This document shows positions 22,953 through 35,139 of a stretch of 60,000 nucleotides of DNA, one piece after another; position 1 is the stretch's first letter, and every line of letters begins with the position of its first letter. The translations under genes were made by a program, and so were the position numbers. This stretch comes from Symsagittifera roscoffensis (taxonomy: Eukaryota > Xenacoelomorpha > Acoela > Convolutidae). The notes below the pieces were generated by a model. It was not told the origin of the DNA. It made no database searches and worked only from the letters and a program-made list of their open reading frames with translations. The stretch lies in NCBI RefSeq assembly GCF_963678635.1, contig NC_087068.1, positions 11,602,027 through 11,662,026 of the forward strand, written 5' to 3'.

Positions 22953-23230
22953 TTGTGTAATTGGAGGGGCTTAGATAAGGAAGCCAAAGGGGGAAGGCTT
23001 TCATCTAGTGGTTTTTATATTGTCGGTTGGAATAGTTTCATAGCTCTGCCTTTGGAGTTACATCGGCAAAGTTCAACGCAGATGCATCCAATTTCTCGGC
23101 GCTGCTTCAAACTTACACGTGGCGCGAAATGCCATCCGAGCTGGTAAAAGTTTCTGACACTGACTTTAGAGCTTAATTTGTTCGAGTGGTTTCCGTAGTT
23201 GTGAGTCGGTTCAGTCCGTTTGATCAAGTT
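22953..23230. other. GC-richer island of unknown nature (also at 30016-30293)
   Basis: About 250 bp with markedly higher G+C than the surroundings. It is open for 64 codons on the plus strand (22953-23147) and 70 codons on the minus strand (23015-23227). Neither reading resembles a known protein. A third, stop-containing minus frame includes SSAEKLDASALNFADVTPKA, which looks protein-like and might be a decayed transposon coding segment. Confidence 0.3.
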
Positions 23231-23324
23231 TGGGGCGTAATTCTCAAACCAATGTAATCAGGGCACGTTAGGCAGTTTGATTGTAGGTGTTTCATAGAGG
23301 CCTGAGTAGTAGAAGAGTGAGCAA

Positions 23325-23530
23325 GAGTGGGGGGGGGGGGAGGGGTGGGTGATGACTCCCATGTATTAACATAGGCTATAGAGTATCCGGTCATCACTCT
23401 ATGTATTAAGATAGGGAATAGATTTCCCAATGTATTAAGATAGGGAATAGGTTTCCCAATGTATTAAGATAGCAGGTTTCAGATGATAAGGTTTCAGATG
23501 GTAAGTTTCAGATGGTAAGTTTTTTCGTCG
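23325..23530. repeat. G-run and minisatellite (copy 1)
   Basis: A run of G (about 12, then AGGGG) is followed by 2-3 copies of a ~30 bp unit, CAATGTATTAAGATAGGGAATAGATTTCC. Then come copies of GGTTTCAGATGGTAA, which recur near 23630-23650. The same array is at 30390-30590 in copy 2, with a shorter G-run. Confidence 0.75.
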
Positions 23531-23999
23531 CCCGAGTTTCTTATGTATAGTGCATAGATTTCCCTAAGAAATTCATTGTAGGGTATTAAGAACTCATTAG
23601 GATAGGATTTCTAATGTATTACGATGGTAAGGTTTCAGATGGTAAGATGGTAAATTTCAAAAAAAATTTTGGCACCCGATTTTTTTGGAGCTCGATTTTG
23701 CCGAAACTTGCGTTTCTTAAGCTAACTTCTACGATTCGTGATAAGTAAGGGCTATCCTGTCTCACAAAACTTCGTTATGATAAGTTTCAGTTGGTAAATT
23801 TCAGAAAATTTTAATTTTTAAAGTTTTACTTGCAAATATATTTTTATCTCGAAAAAAAAAACATTTTTATATTAAAAAATCGAAAAAAAAAAATACAATA
23901 AGAATTGATATAATTCGACTTAACTACTATTTTATTAGATGATCTTACTTTATCAAAGTACTTAATCTAGCTGAATTTTTGCTGAAACCTGCTGAAAAT

Positions 24000-24112
24000 T
24001 GAAAAAAATTCAGGTTTTTGGAAAAAATTGCCAAAATATCAAGTTTTTAGAAAAACTTGCAAAACTTTCAAGTTTTTGGAAAAAATTGCAGATATCTCAA
24101 GGTTTTGGCTAG
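24000..24112. repeat. ~33-bp tandem repeat (copy 1)
   Basis: About three degenerate copies of TCAAGTTTTTGGAAAAAATTGC lie in tandem. The same block occurs at ~31060-31172 in the second copy of the large duplication. Confidence 0.6.
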
Positions 24113-24522
24113 TTTTTTTTTTTGCTTCTGATGTAATTGAAAAAAATTATAAATACGTGTAGAGTTTAAAATTAAGTTCAAAAGGTATTTTAATTGGCAT
24201 CATGTTGAGACAGTGATAAAAAACTTTGAAAAAAATATAGATTTTTCCACAATTTTCTCTCAAAATAAGGAAATATAGAATAATGTCATTTTTTTATTTT
24301 ATTGTTTTTTTTTATTTTCAAATAATTATACTAGTAAAACTATTTATTCTAAATGGTTGACTTCCAAGACGTTCAAGGTAACGGCAATCATTAAGAATAA
24401 AAATTTTGTTATCATAAAAGAAAATTTCAATTGTCAAGTAATTATTTAATTTGAATGATTGGCTCACAAAACGCTCAACGTAATGACAATCATTTAGAGT
24501 ATTAAAAAAGTTTCTTGGTAGT

Positions 24523-25026
24523 TTATGTCTGTCTAGTCAATGAACTTTGATATAATTTTACAATTAGGCATCCAGTTTTCGAAAAGTGGTTTGCTTTACA
24601 GTTCCACATACAACATGATACAAATGCAAATATCTTAAAAGTGTAAAAAAGCCAATTTTTTCGTACCATTTCATAATTCAAAAAGCTGTTATTCTTCATG
24701 CTGTTTTGATCGAAGTATAGGCATCTAATTATTCTTCCTTGCTCGTAAAATTCCAGAAAAAAAATCAACAGCCCACGGTTGATTCTGATGAATGAAACTA
24801 CCTGGTATTTCCTCTGTGAGTTCATTTGCAATAGTTCTCCCGAATTGCTTTTTCCTGTCTCTGTAATGTGGAACGTTCTGTAACTAGGGTCTCTCATTGA
24901 AATAAGTTGATGAAAATAACCGTTGGCAGTTTCAGGTACTTCGAAATGTCTTTGTAAAAAACTGGTTATTTCTATTAGGTTCGGTCCACTTTCTACTATT
25001 GCATCGTTTTTCATCGAAAGAAACAA
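24523..25026 (-). CDS. Unrecognised open frame (copy 1, N-terminus frameshifted)
   Basis: A 167-codon minus-strand frame, long for this base composition, lies 3' of the helicase remnant on the same strand. It contains ESGPNLIEITSFLQRHFEVP near the start, a Ser/Thr-rich middle and a hydrophobic, Cys-containing stretch (WLFYTFKIFAFVSCCMW) near the end. The copy at 31581-32141 is longer by 19 residues. Here a poly-T run of nine instead of eight breaks the frame just upstream. It could be the 3' gene or C-terminal region of the helicase-bearing element. I recognise no family. Confidence 0.4.
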   Translation of the reverse strand: MFLSMKNDAIVESGPNLIEITSFLQRHFEVPETANGYFHQLISMRDPSYRTFHITETGKSNSGELLQMNSQRKYQVVSFIRINRGLLIFFLEFYEQGRIIRCLYFDQNSMKNNSFLNYEMVRKNWLFYTFKIFAFVSCCMWNCKANHFSKTGCLIVKLYQSSLTRQT

Positions 25027-25619
25027 TTTAAGTATTCTCTCTGCTTGTAAATTCTTTTTTTTTGTAAGACTTGTTTATTTGCATACAATGTTTTTAAAAT
25101 TTACTCCCGCGAAAAAAATTGAATTGAACTCATCACTCTACTTATTAGTACGTACAGTTGCGAGATCATTTTTACTTCCGCTTTGTCCAATCGGATCAAT
25201 TTTACCTGCGTACTCGGTATCATAAGCAGATTTGTAGAGGCTAACAAAGTGAACGTGTCACCCATCAACTTTTGTTTGGTTAGGGCACAATAATTTGCCA
25301 ATGGAAACTAGATACGTCGTATGGAATTGCCCTTCCAGTTATGCTTGTGCCCAGGAAAACACAGCACTTGACTTTTTCCAGATTCTAAAAACGAAAGTCC
25401 ACTACACATAGCTGACTTTGCTGGATGTCGGGTAGATTTCTGGTTGCTCTGAATACTGCTTTCGCGTAGAAAAGGATCTCATCGTGTCGACTCTGAGTTC
25501 AAGAACATTCATCCCTAGTAAAAATTTTGCTTCAATTATAAAATTCGACCTTTGCTTATTTTCTTTATTTTATGTTCTAATTTTTTGCTTTAAGAATTAC
25601 TAACTTGTTTAGAAACAGA

Positions 25620-27537
25620 TGTCCAATTATGAGTTCCCTCCTTGGTCTCTTCATCCCTTGCCTGGTGTAGCTTTGTTGCAGACGGAAATTTTCAATACAT
25701 TTTTTGAAAATGATTTCGTACTGCTCTTCTCTTTGCTTCTCGCTTAACAAAGGCTTTCATGATCATCGTGTTGTTCGGATGAGACCATTCATCAACAAAA
25801 TTATATTTAAAAGAAATTAAATTGATTATCTGAGGAATATTGTCCTCTTCGATTGTTTTTTTTCTAGCACAATCAGTAGTCTTTGTCCAATCGGATCTAC
25901 CATTCGTACGAACTGTCGCAAGAAATAGTAGTCAAAGGCGGATAAAAAGTGCAAGCTTCAAAAATAGTACAACCGGTAAAAACTGGCAAATGACAGCAGT
26001 CGCCATTTGCAATTATCATGCTCCACCAAATGAATTCTCGTTGTCCTTGACCTTCTTCAAGACTTTGTCTATTATGAGTTCCCTCCTTGGTCTCTTCATC
26101 CCTTGCCTGGTGTAGCTTTGTTGCAGACGGAACTTTTCAATACATTTCTTGAAAATGATTTCGTACTGCTCTTCTCTTTGCTTCTCGCTTAACAAAGGCT
26201 TTCATGATCATCGTGTTATTCGGATGAGACCATTCATCAACAAAATTATATTTAAAAGAAATTAAATTGATTATCTGAGGAATATTGTCCTCTTCGATTG
26301 TTTTTTTTTCTAGCACAATCAGTAGTCTTCGTCCAATCGGATCTACCATTCGTACGAACTGTCGCAAGAAATAGTAGTCAAAGGCGGATAAAAAGTGCAA
26401 GCTTCAAAAAAAGTACAACCGGTGAAAACTGGCAAATGACAGCAGTCGCCATTTGCAATTATCATGCTCCATCAAATGAATTCTCGTTGTCCTTGACCTT
26501 TTTCAAGACTATGTCTTTAGCTGCAAACAATTCCGCATGTAATAGACTTATTTCTTCCAGAAAGACAACTTGGATGAAGTGAGTGAGGGTTCGTCTGTTG
26601 TGATCGTAATTTAGTTTGGTCAATGCTTCATTCGCCAGCGATTCGGCATCCGTCTTTCTTAGTGGTATTCGAAGAACCTATGTATATGTTCCCCCCTTAT
26701 TTGTTTGGATCTCCTGGATGCTAATCCAGATAAGAAGCATATCAAAGAGTTACACAACGCGTGAGCCAGAAAAACTCCTGTTAGATGGGTTTTTCTGCTG
26801 TTCCCGAGTTTCCTGAAAAAAATAAGATGTTTGGTTAACAGAAGTAAACGCTTTAAAAATTACTTTTCTGTTTTTTCAAAAATTGCCCCAGTTCCTTTGG
26901 CTTACTTTCAGTCACTTTGACTTAAGAAACTCAACTTGGATTGCTTGATAATTTGGTTGTTGACAAACTTACTTGTGGTAAAAAAGATAAATTATGAATA
27001 ATCATGTGACTGATTTTAAGGTTCCTTGATGCCTGGTCAGTTAATTTTTGTTTTTGTGGGGAAAAATTATCAAAGGATACAAGTTAATAACTCACTAAGG
27101 AAAACTTGTTGGTTTACTGTCAAAGTTGAGGCACCAAATTGTTTATTCATTGCAGAAGTGATCTTTTTCGAAACTATCTTTTGCTCATCAATTGATTCAA
27201 CTGTTTGTTCATTTGCCCTAGAGAAATTTGACTCCCAGTTAGTACCCAATTCTGATATGCTCCCCACTAAGTTTGACGTACCCATTTCACTGACCCCTAG
27301 AAACATTTCATGCTGAGTGTTCTTTACAAACGTCTCAACGGTTGCCATTGCTTTTGAATGCATATCTGATATGAGCACTATAGGAGTAGAAGACGTATCC
27401 AAAAAAGCTACTTGCAACATCTCGCTAAACACTTTTGCTGCATAAATAAGTTTAGTACTAAACGGTAGTACCTCTCCCGGTTCAAATCGCAGATAGTTCA
27501 ACATATATAGTTTTAACAAATTATTTACGTCCAGCAA
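25620..27537 (-). pseudogene. PIF1-family helicase pseudogene, unit 1
   Basis: On the minus strand 27537-27070 is open and ends with LTVNQQVFLSELLTCIL, resembling the Q-motif start of PIF1 helicases. Around 26815-26780 a frameshifted Walker A is recognisable (GNSGT, then KTHLTGV in another frame). RVLRIPLRKTDAESLANEAL, the motif II region VVFLEEISLLHAEL (DE changed to EE) and FGGA..IANGDC follow. Downstream, 26400-26137 reads FLSAFDYYFLRQFVRMVDPI, then FVDEW and KREAKRRAVRNHFQEMY. PIF1 proteins unwind DNA 5'-3' and are carried by Helitrons as well as by host cells. Several frameshifts and a 445-bp internal duplication make this copy non-functional. Confidence 0.65.
25628..26515. repeat. 445-bp tandem duplication inside the helicase remnant (copy 1)
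   Basis: The sequence starting GAGTTCCCTCCTTGGTCTCT occurs at 25631 and again at 26076. Both are followed by the same helicase segment, with few differences. The duplication is also present at 32690-33575 (offset 446), so it predates the 7 kb duplication. Confidence 0.85.
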
Positions 27538-28119
27538 TTGTGCATAGCGGAAGGAATCAAGCTAATTTGATGAGTGAAACAAGTCTAGTTCAGTATGAAA
27601 TTTTCAGTATTATAAACGAAGAAGGAAACCTATTAAAAAATTGTTCGCATTTCTTAGACTTGAAAATTTAAATTTCTTAGACTTGAAAATTTAAAACATT
27701 TAAAAATTTCTGGCAAATGTGTTGAATTCAGACTTGTATCGACATCATAAGAAAGCAAATTTGATTCAATTGTCGATCAAATAGAGTTTTTCCTTTATAT
27801 GTCCAGATCTGAAAGAAAAGTATTCATCGCTTTAATGTAAGAGTGGAACTCAGAGACTGCCAGCTTTCGTAAAAATAATTGTCCTCCCAAACAAGAAGTC
27901 AAAGGAACATTATCATTTCTTTAAAAATTATCAATAAACTGCGTTGACGAATAATTACATTTTCGATGAACAAAAAAATCTCATATAAACAGTTCTGTTT
28001 GATATAACAATTAGTTCTCATGGTCTTACGCTAAACGCAGACATGGACTCATTTGATTCTGAAGGTTTACAATGATCCATCTGAAGTACCTGTTGATTGT
28101 GTGTAAATCTACGAAATAA

Positions 28120-28719
28120 AGCATGATTGGTGATAAAGATTCGGAAATTGAGTTTCGTGAACTTTTTTCTTTTGTTTTATTTTACGTTTTATGTTGCCAC
28201 TACTCTTATTCCACTGGAGTGTTTTGTATGTTTATGAAACTCATATTCCAAAAAACAAATGGCTCTCCTAGTAACCAAAAAACAATCTCTGTTATGGCTA
28301 ATAAATGACAAATTATAAGTTCAATGATTTTCCTTTCAGATTTTTCTTTTTCAAGTACAAACTTGACAGATGCAAGATGTTAAGTTTGTATTCCATCGTT
28401 TCGTTGTCAAAAACTTTTTGCCGCCTGGTTCGCACGAAATTTTAGCTTCTGCATGTTCTTCTAATTCGCTGGCATATCTGGTTAGGTAACTGCAAGAAAA
28501 CTGACCAGCACAATGCAAAATTGTCACAATGGATTCCCAAATTTGAAATAACTGAACACTTGTAGAAAGCAAATGCTCACCCTTAGTAGATGCGTACATT
28601 CATTTTCCACAAATGAATGGTTCTTTCACGCTGTAGCCTTCAGTAGATCTATGAGCGAAACCTAATTCACAAAAATAAATAATGGTTTAAACCGGGTACT
28701 GTTGTTTTATGTTGTTTTA
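28120..28719 (-). pseudogene. Upstream coding blocks of helicase unit 1 (truncated)
   Basis: These minus-strand frames match the blocks that precede the helicase in the other units. One contains YLTRYASELEEHAEAKISCE (28599-28351), and a stretch at ~28310-28070 corresponds to the HKHTKHS.GIRVV block of other units. The block is cut off at 28719 by the duplication junction, which joins it to a partial Helitron2-like element. Function unknown. Confidence 0.5.
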
Positions 28720-29131
28720 CGAAAAGTATTGTTGTCTTGAGCTCAAATTTGAAAAGATATTTCACCTGTGATCACTTTTTGTAAAGTTATGGGGGTTTAA
28801 AGATTGCCATGTTGGCCAATTTGGGACAATTAACGCGCGATATATTTCGCCCTACTAACGCGTAAGCGGAGAGTCAATCCGTCTAAGAAATCGTTCCAAA
28901 TTGGTTTACCGAAGCATATTTGCCATAATTGATTTAATACAAGTAGCGAAATCTATCCTTTTGTACTTTATATGGTGTTGGGGGATGATTTTCATTAAAA
29001 AAGTTCAAAATTTAGGGAAAAAAGTTTTCATTTTGTTTTATTACTTTTAATTTTTTAATGTTATTACTGCTCCATAAATGTTAATGGGCAGTCGGAAAAT
29101 TCAGGGCTTCGCCCTGATACGAGCAGTCTTG
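28720..29131 (+). mobile_element. Helitron2/Helentron-like short element, copy D (5'-truncated by the duplication)
   Basis: Identical in layout to copy C from its position ~115 onward, ending in CAGGGCTTCGCCCTG and GAGCAGTCTTG followed by TT. The 5' hairpin is missing because the duplication breakpoint is internal to the element. Confidence 0.75.
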
Positions 29132-30015
29132 TTTTGTTTTTACGCATTTTTTCTTTGCTGCTGTTTGTTTTTAAAAGTGCTGCTTTGCCTCTGTGTATAA
29201 CCTTTGACAACCAACTGAGCTACAGTTCGGCGTTGGGCAATCAACGTTGAACTGCATTCGTTAGTGTTCATCTTACAATTGATACTTACCTTGATTATCA
29301 ATGATCTATTAATCGGTAGACAAATTTTCACTTAGAATTTGAAAATTACGAAAAATACAAAGCGTGTTTTGCCGTCTTTCTTTTTCCAATCCCACGCGGT
29401 AGAGAGCTACAAAACTTTTTTCGAATTTCACAATTTTACAATAATGTGAGTCTTTTGTGCAGCTAGCATAAAAATCGACTGGTTTTTTTGTGATTAATTA
29501 TATGTCAAAAGTAAAAAAAAAGTCAGTAAGTAAAAAGTCTCAAGAAACAAGAATAGCCTCTATTTTCCAAAAAGAATGCAGTTTTTTTGAATTCCCAGCG
29601 GAATAAACAGTTCTTCTATTTACCAAATTTTCTCTGAATAGTTTCTTCAAAGTGTTTTTTTTCTGCTAAGCTCGAAACTTTCACAAAATTTTCTGAAAAC
29701 TTTCATTCACTTCTTCATTGGTTTCCTTGCTCTTTTATAGTTTTCTATTTTCTGTTGGTTCTGTTTAAGAGTCATGCAATATTTTATGCAGTCAAATGAA
29801 CGCTTTTGTCCAGCATGAACGCTTTTGTCCAGCATGAAGTTGTCCAGCTGAAGTTTTTCAAAAATTATTATGGAAATTATTATTATTTCATTGGTTTTTT
29901 TTCCGGAAGTCAAAATTAAAGTGTTTTTGAAAAAGTTCGAACAATTCAGAAAATTCTTTTTTAAAAATACAGCTTTTTTTAAACCTCAGAGAAGGACAAG
30001 GCATGTCATTTATCT

Positions 30016-30293
30016 TTGTGTAATTGGAGGGGCTTAGATAAGGAAGCCAAAGGGGGAAGGCTTTCATCTAGTGGTTTTTATATTGTCGGTTGGAATAGTT
30101 TCATAGCTCTGCCTTTGGAGTTACATCGGCAAAGTTCAACGCAGATGCATCCAATTTCTCGGCGCTGCTTCAAACTTACACGTGGCGCGAAATGCCATCC
30201 GAGCTGGTAAAAGTTTCTGACACTGACTTTAGAGCTTAATTTGTTCGAGTGGTTTCCGTAGTTGTGAGTCGGTTCAGTCCGTTTGATCAAGTT
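30016..30293. other. GC-richer island of unknown nature (copy 2)
   Basis: Second copy of the island at 22953-23230, with the same overlapping open frames on both strands and no recognisable product. Confidence 0.3.
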
Positions 30294-31580
30294 TGGGGCG
30301 TAATTCTCAAACCAATGTAATCAGGGCACGTTAGGCAGTTTGATTGTAGGTGTTTCATAGAGGCCTGAGTAGTAGAAGAGTGAGCAAGAGTGGGGGGGGG
30401 GAGGGGTGGGTGATGACTCCCATGTATTAACATAGGCTATAGAGTATCCGGTCATCACTCTATGTATTAAGATAGGGAATAGATTTCCCAATGTATTAAG
30501 ATAGGGAATAGGTTTCCCAATGTATTAAGATAGCAGGTTTCAGATGATAAGGTTTCAGATGGTAAGTTTCAGATGGTAAGTTTTTTCGTCGCCCGAGTTT
30601 CTTATGTATAGTGTATAGATTTCCCTAAGAAATTCATTGTAGGGTATTAAGAACTCATTAGGATAGGATTTCTAATGTATTACGATGGTAAGGTTTCAGA
30701 TGGTAAGATGGTAAATTTCAAAAAAAATTTTGGCACCCGATTTTTTTGGAGCTCGATTTTGCCGAAACTTGCGTTTCTTAAGCTAACTTCTACGATTCGT
30801 GATAAGTAAGGGCTATCCTGTCTCACAAAACTTCGTTATGATAAGTTTCAGTTGGTAAATTTCAGAAAATTTTAATTTTTAAAGTTTTACTTGCAAATAT
30901 ATTTTTATCTCGAAAAAAAAAACATTTTTATATTAAAAAATCGAAAAAAAAAATACAATAATAATTGATATAATTCGACTTAACTACTATTTTATTAGAT
31001 GATCTTACTTTATCAAAGTACTTAATCTAGCTGAATTTTTGCTGAAACCTGCTGAAAATTGAAAAAAATTCAGGTTTTTGGAAAAAATTGCCAAAATATC
31101 AAGTTTTTAGAAAAACTTGCAAAACTTTCAAGTTTTTGGAAAAAATTGCAGATATCTCAAGGTTTTGGCTAGTTTTTTTTTTTTGCTTCTGATGTAATTG
31201 AAAAAAATTATAAATACGTGTAGAGTTTAAAATTAAGTTCAAAAGGTATTTTAATTGGCATCATGTTGAGACAGTGATAAAAAACTTTGAAAAAAATATA
31301 GATTTTTCCACAATTTTCTCTCAAAATAAGGAAATATAGAATAATGTCATTTTTTTATTTTATTGTTTTTTTTTTTCAAATAATTATACTAGTAAAACTA
31401 TTTATTCTAAATGGTTGACTTCCAAGACGTTCAAGGTAACGGCAATCATTAAGAATAAAAATTTTGTTATCATAAAAGAAAATTTCAATTGTCAAGTAAT
31501 TATTTAATTTGAATGATTGGCTCACAAAACGCTCAACGTAATGACAATCATTTAGAGTATTAAAAAAGTTTCTTGGTAGT

Positions 31581-32141
31581 TTATGTCTGTCTAGTCAATG
31601 CACTTTGATATAATTTTACAATTAGGCATCCAGTTTTCGAAAAGTGGTTTGCTTTACAGTTCCACATACAACATGATACAAATGCAAATATCTTAAAAGT
31701 GTAAAAAAGCCAATTTTTTCGTACCATTTCATAATTCAAAAAGCTGTTATTCTTCATGCTGTTTTGATCGAAGTATAGGCATCTAATTATTCTTCCTTGC
31801 TCGTAAAATTCCAGAAAAAAAATCAACAGCCCACGGTTGATTCTGATGAATGAAACTACCTGGTATTTCCTCTTTGAGTTCATTTGCAATAGTTCTCCCG
31901 AATTGCTTTTTCCTGTCTCTGCAATGTGGAACGTTCTGTAACTAGGGTCTCTCATTGAAATAAGTTGATGAAAATAACCGTTGGCAGTTTCAGGTACTTC
32001 GAAATGTCTTTGTAAAAAACTGGTTATTTCTATTAGGTTCGGTCCACTTTCTACTATTGCATCGTTTTTCATCGAAAGAAACAATTTAAGTATTCTCTCT
32101 GCTTGTAAATTCTTTTTTTTGTAAGACTTGTTTATTTGCAT
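31581..32141 (-). CDS. Unrecognised 186-aa open frame (copy 2, longest version)
   Basis: Starts with a basic stretch (MQINKSYKKKNLQAERILKL), followed by an acidic/hydrophobic region and a C-terminal hydrophobic Cys-containing segment. It lies on the same strand as, and about 0.6 kb downstream of, the helicase remnant. It differs from copy 1 (24523-25026) by a few substitutions and one base in a poly-T run that keeps the frame open. One of the longest uninterrupted frames in the window. No motif I recognise; it could be a real product of the mobile element or a chance frame. Confidence 0.4.
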   Translation of the reverse strand: MQINKSYKKKNLQAERILKLFLSMKNDAIVESGPNLIEITSFLQRHFEVPETANGYFHQLISMRDPSYRTFHIAETGKSNSGELLQMNSKRKYQVVSFIRINRGLLIFFLEFYEQGRIIRCLYFDQNSMKNNSFLNYEMVRKNWLFYTFKIFAFVSCCMWNCKANHFSKTGCLIVKLYQSALTRQT

Positions 32142-32679
32142 ACAATGTTTTTAAAATTTACTTCCGCGAAAAAAATTGAATTGAACTCATCACTCTACTT
32201 ATTAGTACGTACAGTTGCGAGATCATTTTTACTTCCGCTTTGTCCAATCGGATCAATTTTACCTGCGTACTCGGTATCATAAGCAGATTTGTAGAGGCTA
32301 ACAAAGTGAACGTGTCACCCATCAACTTTTGTTTGGTTAGGGCACAATAATTTGCCAATGGAAACTAGATACGTCGTATGGAATTGCCCTTCCAGTTATG
32401 CTTGTGCCCAGGAAAACACAGCACTTGACTTTTTCCAGATTCTAAAAACGAAAGTCCACTACACATAGCTGACTTTGCTGGATGTCGGGTAGATTTCTGG
32501 TTGCTCTGAATACTGCTTTCGTGTAGAAAAGGATCTCATCGTGTCGACTCTGAGTTCAAGAACATTCATCCCTAGTAAAAATTTTGCTTCAATTATAAAA
32601 TTCGACCTTTGCTTATTTTCTTTATTTTATGTTCTAATTTTTTGCTTTAAGAATTACTAACTTGTTTAGAAACAGTTGT

Positions 32680-34595
32680 CCAATTATGAGTTCCCTCCTT
32701 GGTCTCTTCATCCCTTGCCTGGTGTAGCTTTGTTGCAGACGGAAATTTTCAATACATTTTTTGAAAATGATTTCGTACTGCTCTTCTCTTTGCTTCTCGC
32801 TTAACAAAGGCTTTCATGATCATCGTGTTGTTCGGATGAGACCATTCATCAACAAAATTATATTTAAAAGAAATTAAATTGATTATCTGAGGAATATTGT
32901 CCTCTTCGATTGTTTTTTTTTCTAGCACAATCAGTAGTCTTTGTCCAATCGGATCTACCATTCGTACGAACTGTCGCAAGAAATAGTAGTCAAAGGCGGA
33001 TAAAAAGTGCAAGCTTCAAAAATAGTACAACCGGTAAAAACTGGCAAATGACAGCAGTCGCCATTTGCAATTATCATGCTCCACCAAATGAATTCTCGTT
33101 GTCCTTGACCTTCTTCAAGACTTTGTCTATTATGAGTTCCCTCCTTGGTCTCTTCATCCCTTGCCTGGTGTAGCTTTGTTGCAGACGGAACTTTTCAATA
33201 CATTTCTTGAAAATGATTTCGTACTGCTCTTCTCTTTGCTTCTCGCTTAACAAAGGCTTTCATGATCATCGTGTTATTCGGATGAGACCATTCATCAACA
33301 AAATTATATTTAAAAGAAACTAAATTGATTATCTGAGGAATATTGTCCTCTTCGATTGTTTTTTTTTCTAGCACAATCAGTAGTCTTTGTCCAATCGGAT
33401 CTACCATTCGTACGAACTGTCGCAAGAAATAGTAGTCAAAGGCGGATAAAAAGTGCAAGCTTCAAAAAAAGTACAACCGGTGAAAACTGGCAAATGACAG
33501 CAGTCGCCATTTGCAATTATCATGCTCCATCAAATGAATTCTCGTTGTCCTTGACCTTTTTCAAGACTATGTCTTTAGCTGCAAACAATTCCGCATGTAA
33601 TAGACTTATTTCTTCCAGAAAGACAACTTGGATGAAGTGAGTGAGGGTTCGTCTGTTGTGATCGTAATTTAGTTTGGTCAATGCTTCATTCGCCAGCGAT
33701 TCGGCATCCGTCTTTCTTAGTGGTATTCGAAGAACCTATGTATATGTTCCCCCCTTATTTGTTTGGATCTCCTGGATGCTAATCCAGATAAGAAGCATAT
33801 CAAAGAGTTACACAACGCGTGAGCCAGAAAAACTCCTGTTAGATGGGTTTTTCTGCTGTTCCCGAGTTTCCTGAAAAAAATAAGATGTTTGGTTAACAGA
33901 AGTAAACGCTTTAAAAATTACTTTTCTGTTTTTTCAAAAATTGCCCCAGTTCCTTTGGCTTACTTTCAGTCACTTTGACTTAAGAAACTCAACTTGGATT
34001 GCTTGATAATTTGGTTGTTGACAAACTTACTTGTGGTAAAAAAGATAAATTATGAATAATCATGTGACTGATTTTAAGGTTCCTTGATGCCTGGTCAGTT
34101 AATTTTTGTTTTTGTGGGGAAAAATTATCAAAGGATACAAGTTAATAACTCACTAAGGAAAACTTGTTGGTTTACTGTCAAAGTTGAGGCACCAAATTGT
34201 TTATTCATTGCAGAAGTGATCTTTTTCGAAACTATCTTTTGCTCATCAATTGATTCAACTGTTTGTTCATTTGCCCTAGAGAAATTTGACTCCCAGTTAG
34301 TACCCAATTCTGATATGCTCCCCACTAAGTTTGACGTACCCATTTCACTGACCCCTAGAAACATTTCATGCTGAGTGTTCTTTACAAACGTCTCAACGGT
34401 TGCCATTGCTTTTGAATGCATATCTGATATGAGCACTATAGGAGTAGAAGACGTATCCAAAAAAGCTACTTGCAACATCTCGCTAAACACTTTCGGTGCA
34501 TAAATAAGTTTAGTACTAAACGGTAGTACCTCTCCCGGTTCAAATCGCAGATAGTTCAACATAAATAGTTTTAACAAATTATTTACGTCCAGCAA
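32680..34595 (-). pseudogene. PIF1-family helicase pseudogene, unit 2
   Basis: Same arrangement as unit 1, because it lies in the second copy of the 7 kb duplication. 34595-34128 carries the N-terminal region ending in LTVNQQVFLSELL. The Walker A region sits near 33865-33840, motif II (FLEEISLLHAEL) near 33615-33590, and two tandem copies of FVRMVDPIGQRLLIVLEKKT lie at 33458-33195 and 33012-32749. Frames are broken between these parts. Confidence 0.65.
32686..33575. repeat. 446-bp tandem duplication inside the helicase remnant (copy 2)
   Basis: Same internal duplication as at 25628-26515; the two halves start at the GAGTTCCCTCCTTGG blocks near 32689 and 33135. Confidence 0.85.
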
Positions 34596-35139
34596 TTGTG
34601 CATAGCGGAAGGAATCAAGCTAATTTGATGAGTGAAACAAGTCTAGTTCAGTATGAAATTTTCAGTATTATAAACGAAGAAGGAAACCTATTAAAAAATT
34701 GTTCGCATTTCTTAGACTTGAAAATTTAAAACATTTAAAAATTTCTGGCAAATGTGTTGAATTCAGACTTGTATCGACATCATAAGAAAGCAAATTTGAT
34801 TCAATTGTCGATCAAATAGAGTTTTTCCTTTATATGTCCAGATCTGAAAGAAAAGTATTCATCGCTTTAATGTAAGAGTGGAACTCAGAGACTGCCAGCT
34901 TTCGTAAAAATAATTGTCCTCCCAAGCAAGAAGTCAAAGGAACATTATCATTTCTTTAAAAATTATCAATAAACTGCGTTGACGAATAATTACATTTTCG
35001 ATGAACAAAAAAATCTCATATAAACAGTTCTGTTTGATATAACAATTAGTTCTCATGGTCTTACGCTAAACGCAGACATGGACTCATTTGATTCTGAAGG
35101 CTTACAATGATCCATCTGAAGTACCTGTTGATTGTGTGT

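Larger units (their letters stand above)
21657..28719. repeat. Large tandem duplication, copy 1 (~7.06 kb)
   Basis: Everything from about 21657 to 28713 recurs almost base for base at 28720-35748. The offset is 7063 bp on the left and falls to 7035 bp on the right. Most of that drop is a 23 bp tandem duplication (TTTCTTAGACTTGAAAATTTAAA) near 27660 present only in copy 1; the rest is homopolymer-length change. Only scattered substitutions were noticed. It carries part of the Helitron2-like copy C, a GC-richer island, a minisatellite, an unrecognised minus-strand frame and the end of a PIF1-like helicase unit. Confidence 0.9.

Noticed and set aside
25840-26582. Plus-strand frames of 91-94 codons in the helicase region (also 32910-33640)
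   Set aside because: They are antisense to the PIF1-like segment, and the minus strand carries the recognisable motifs.
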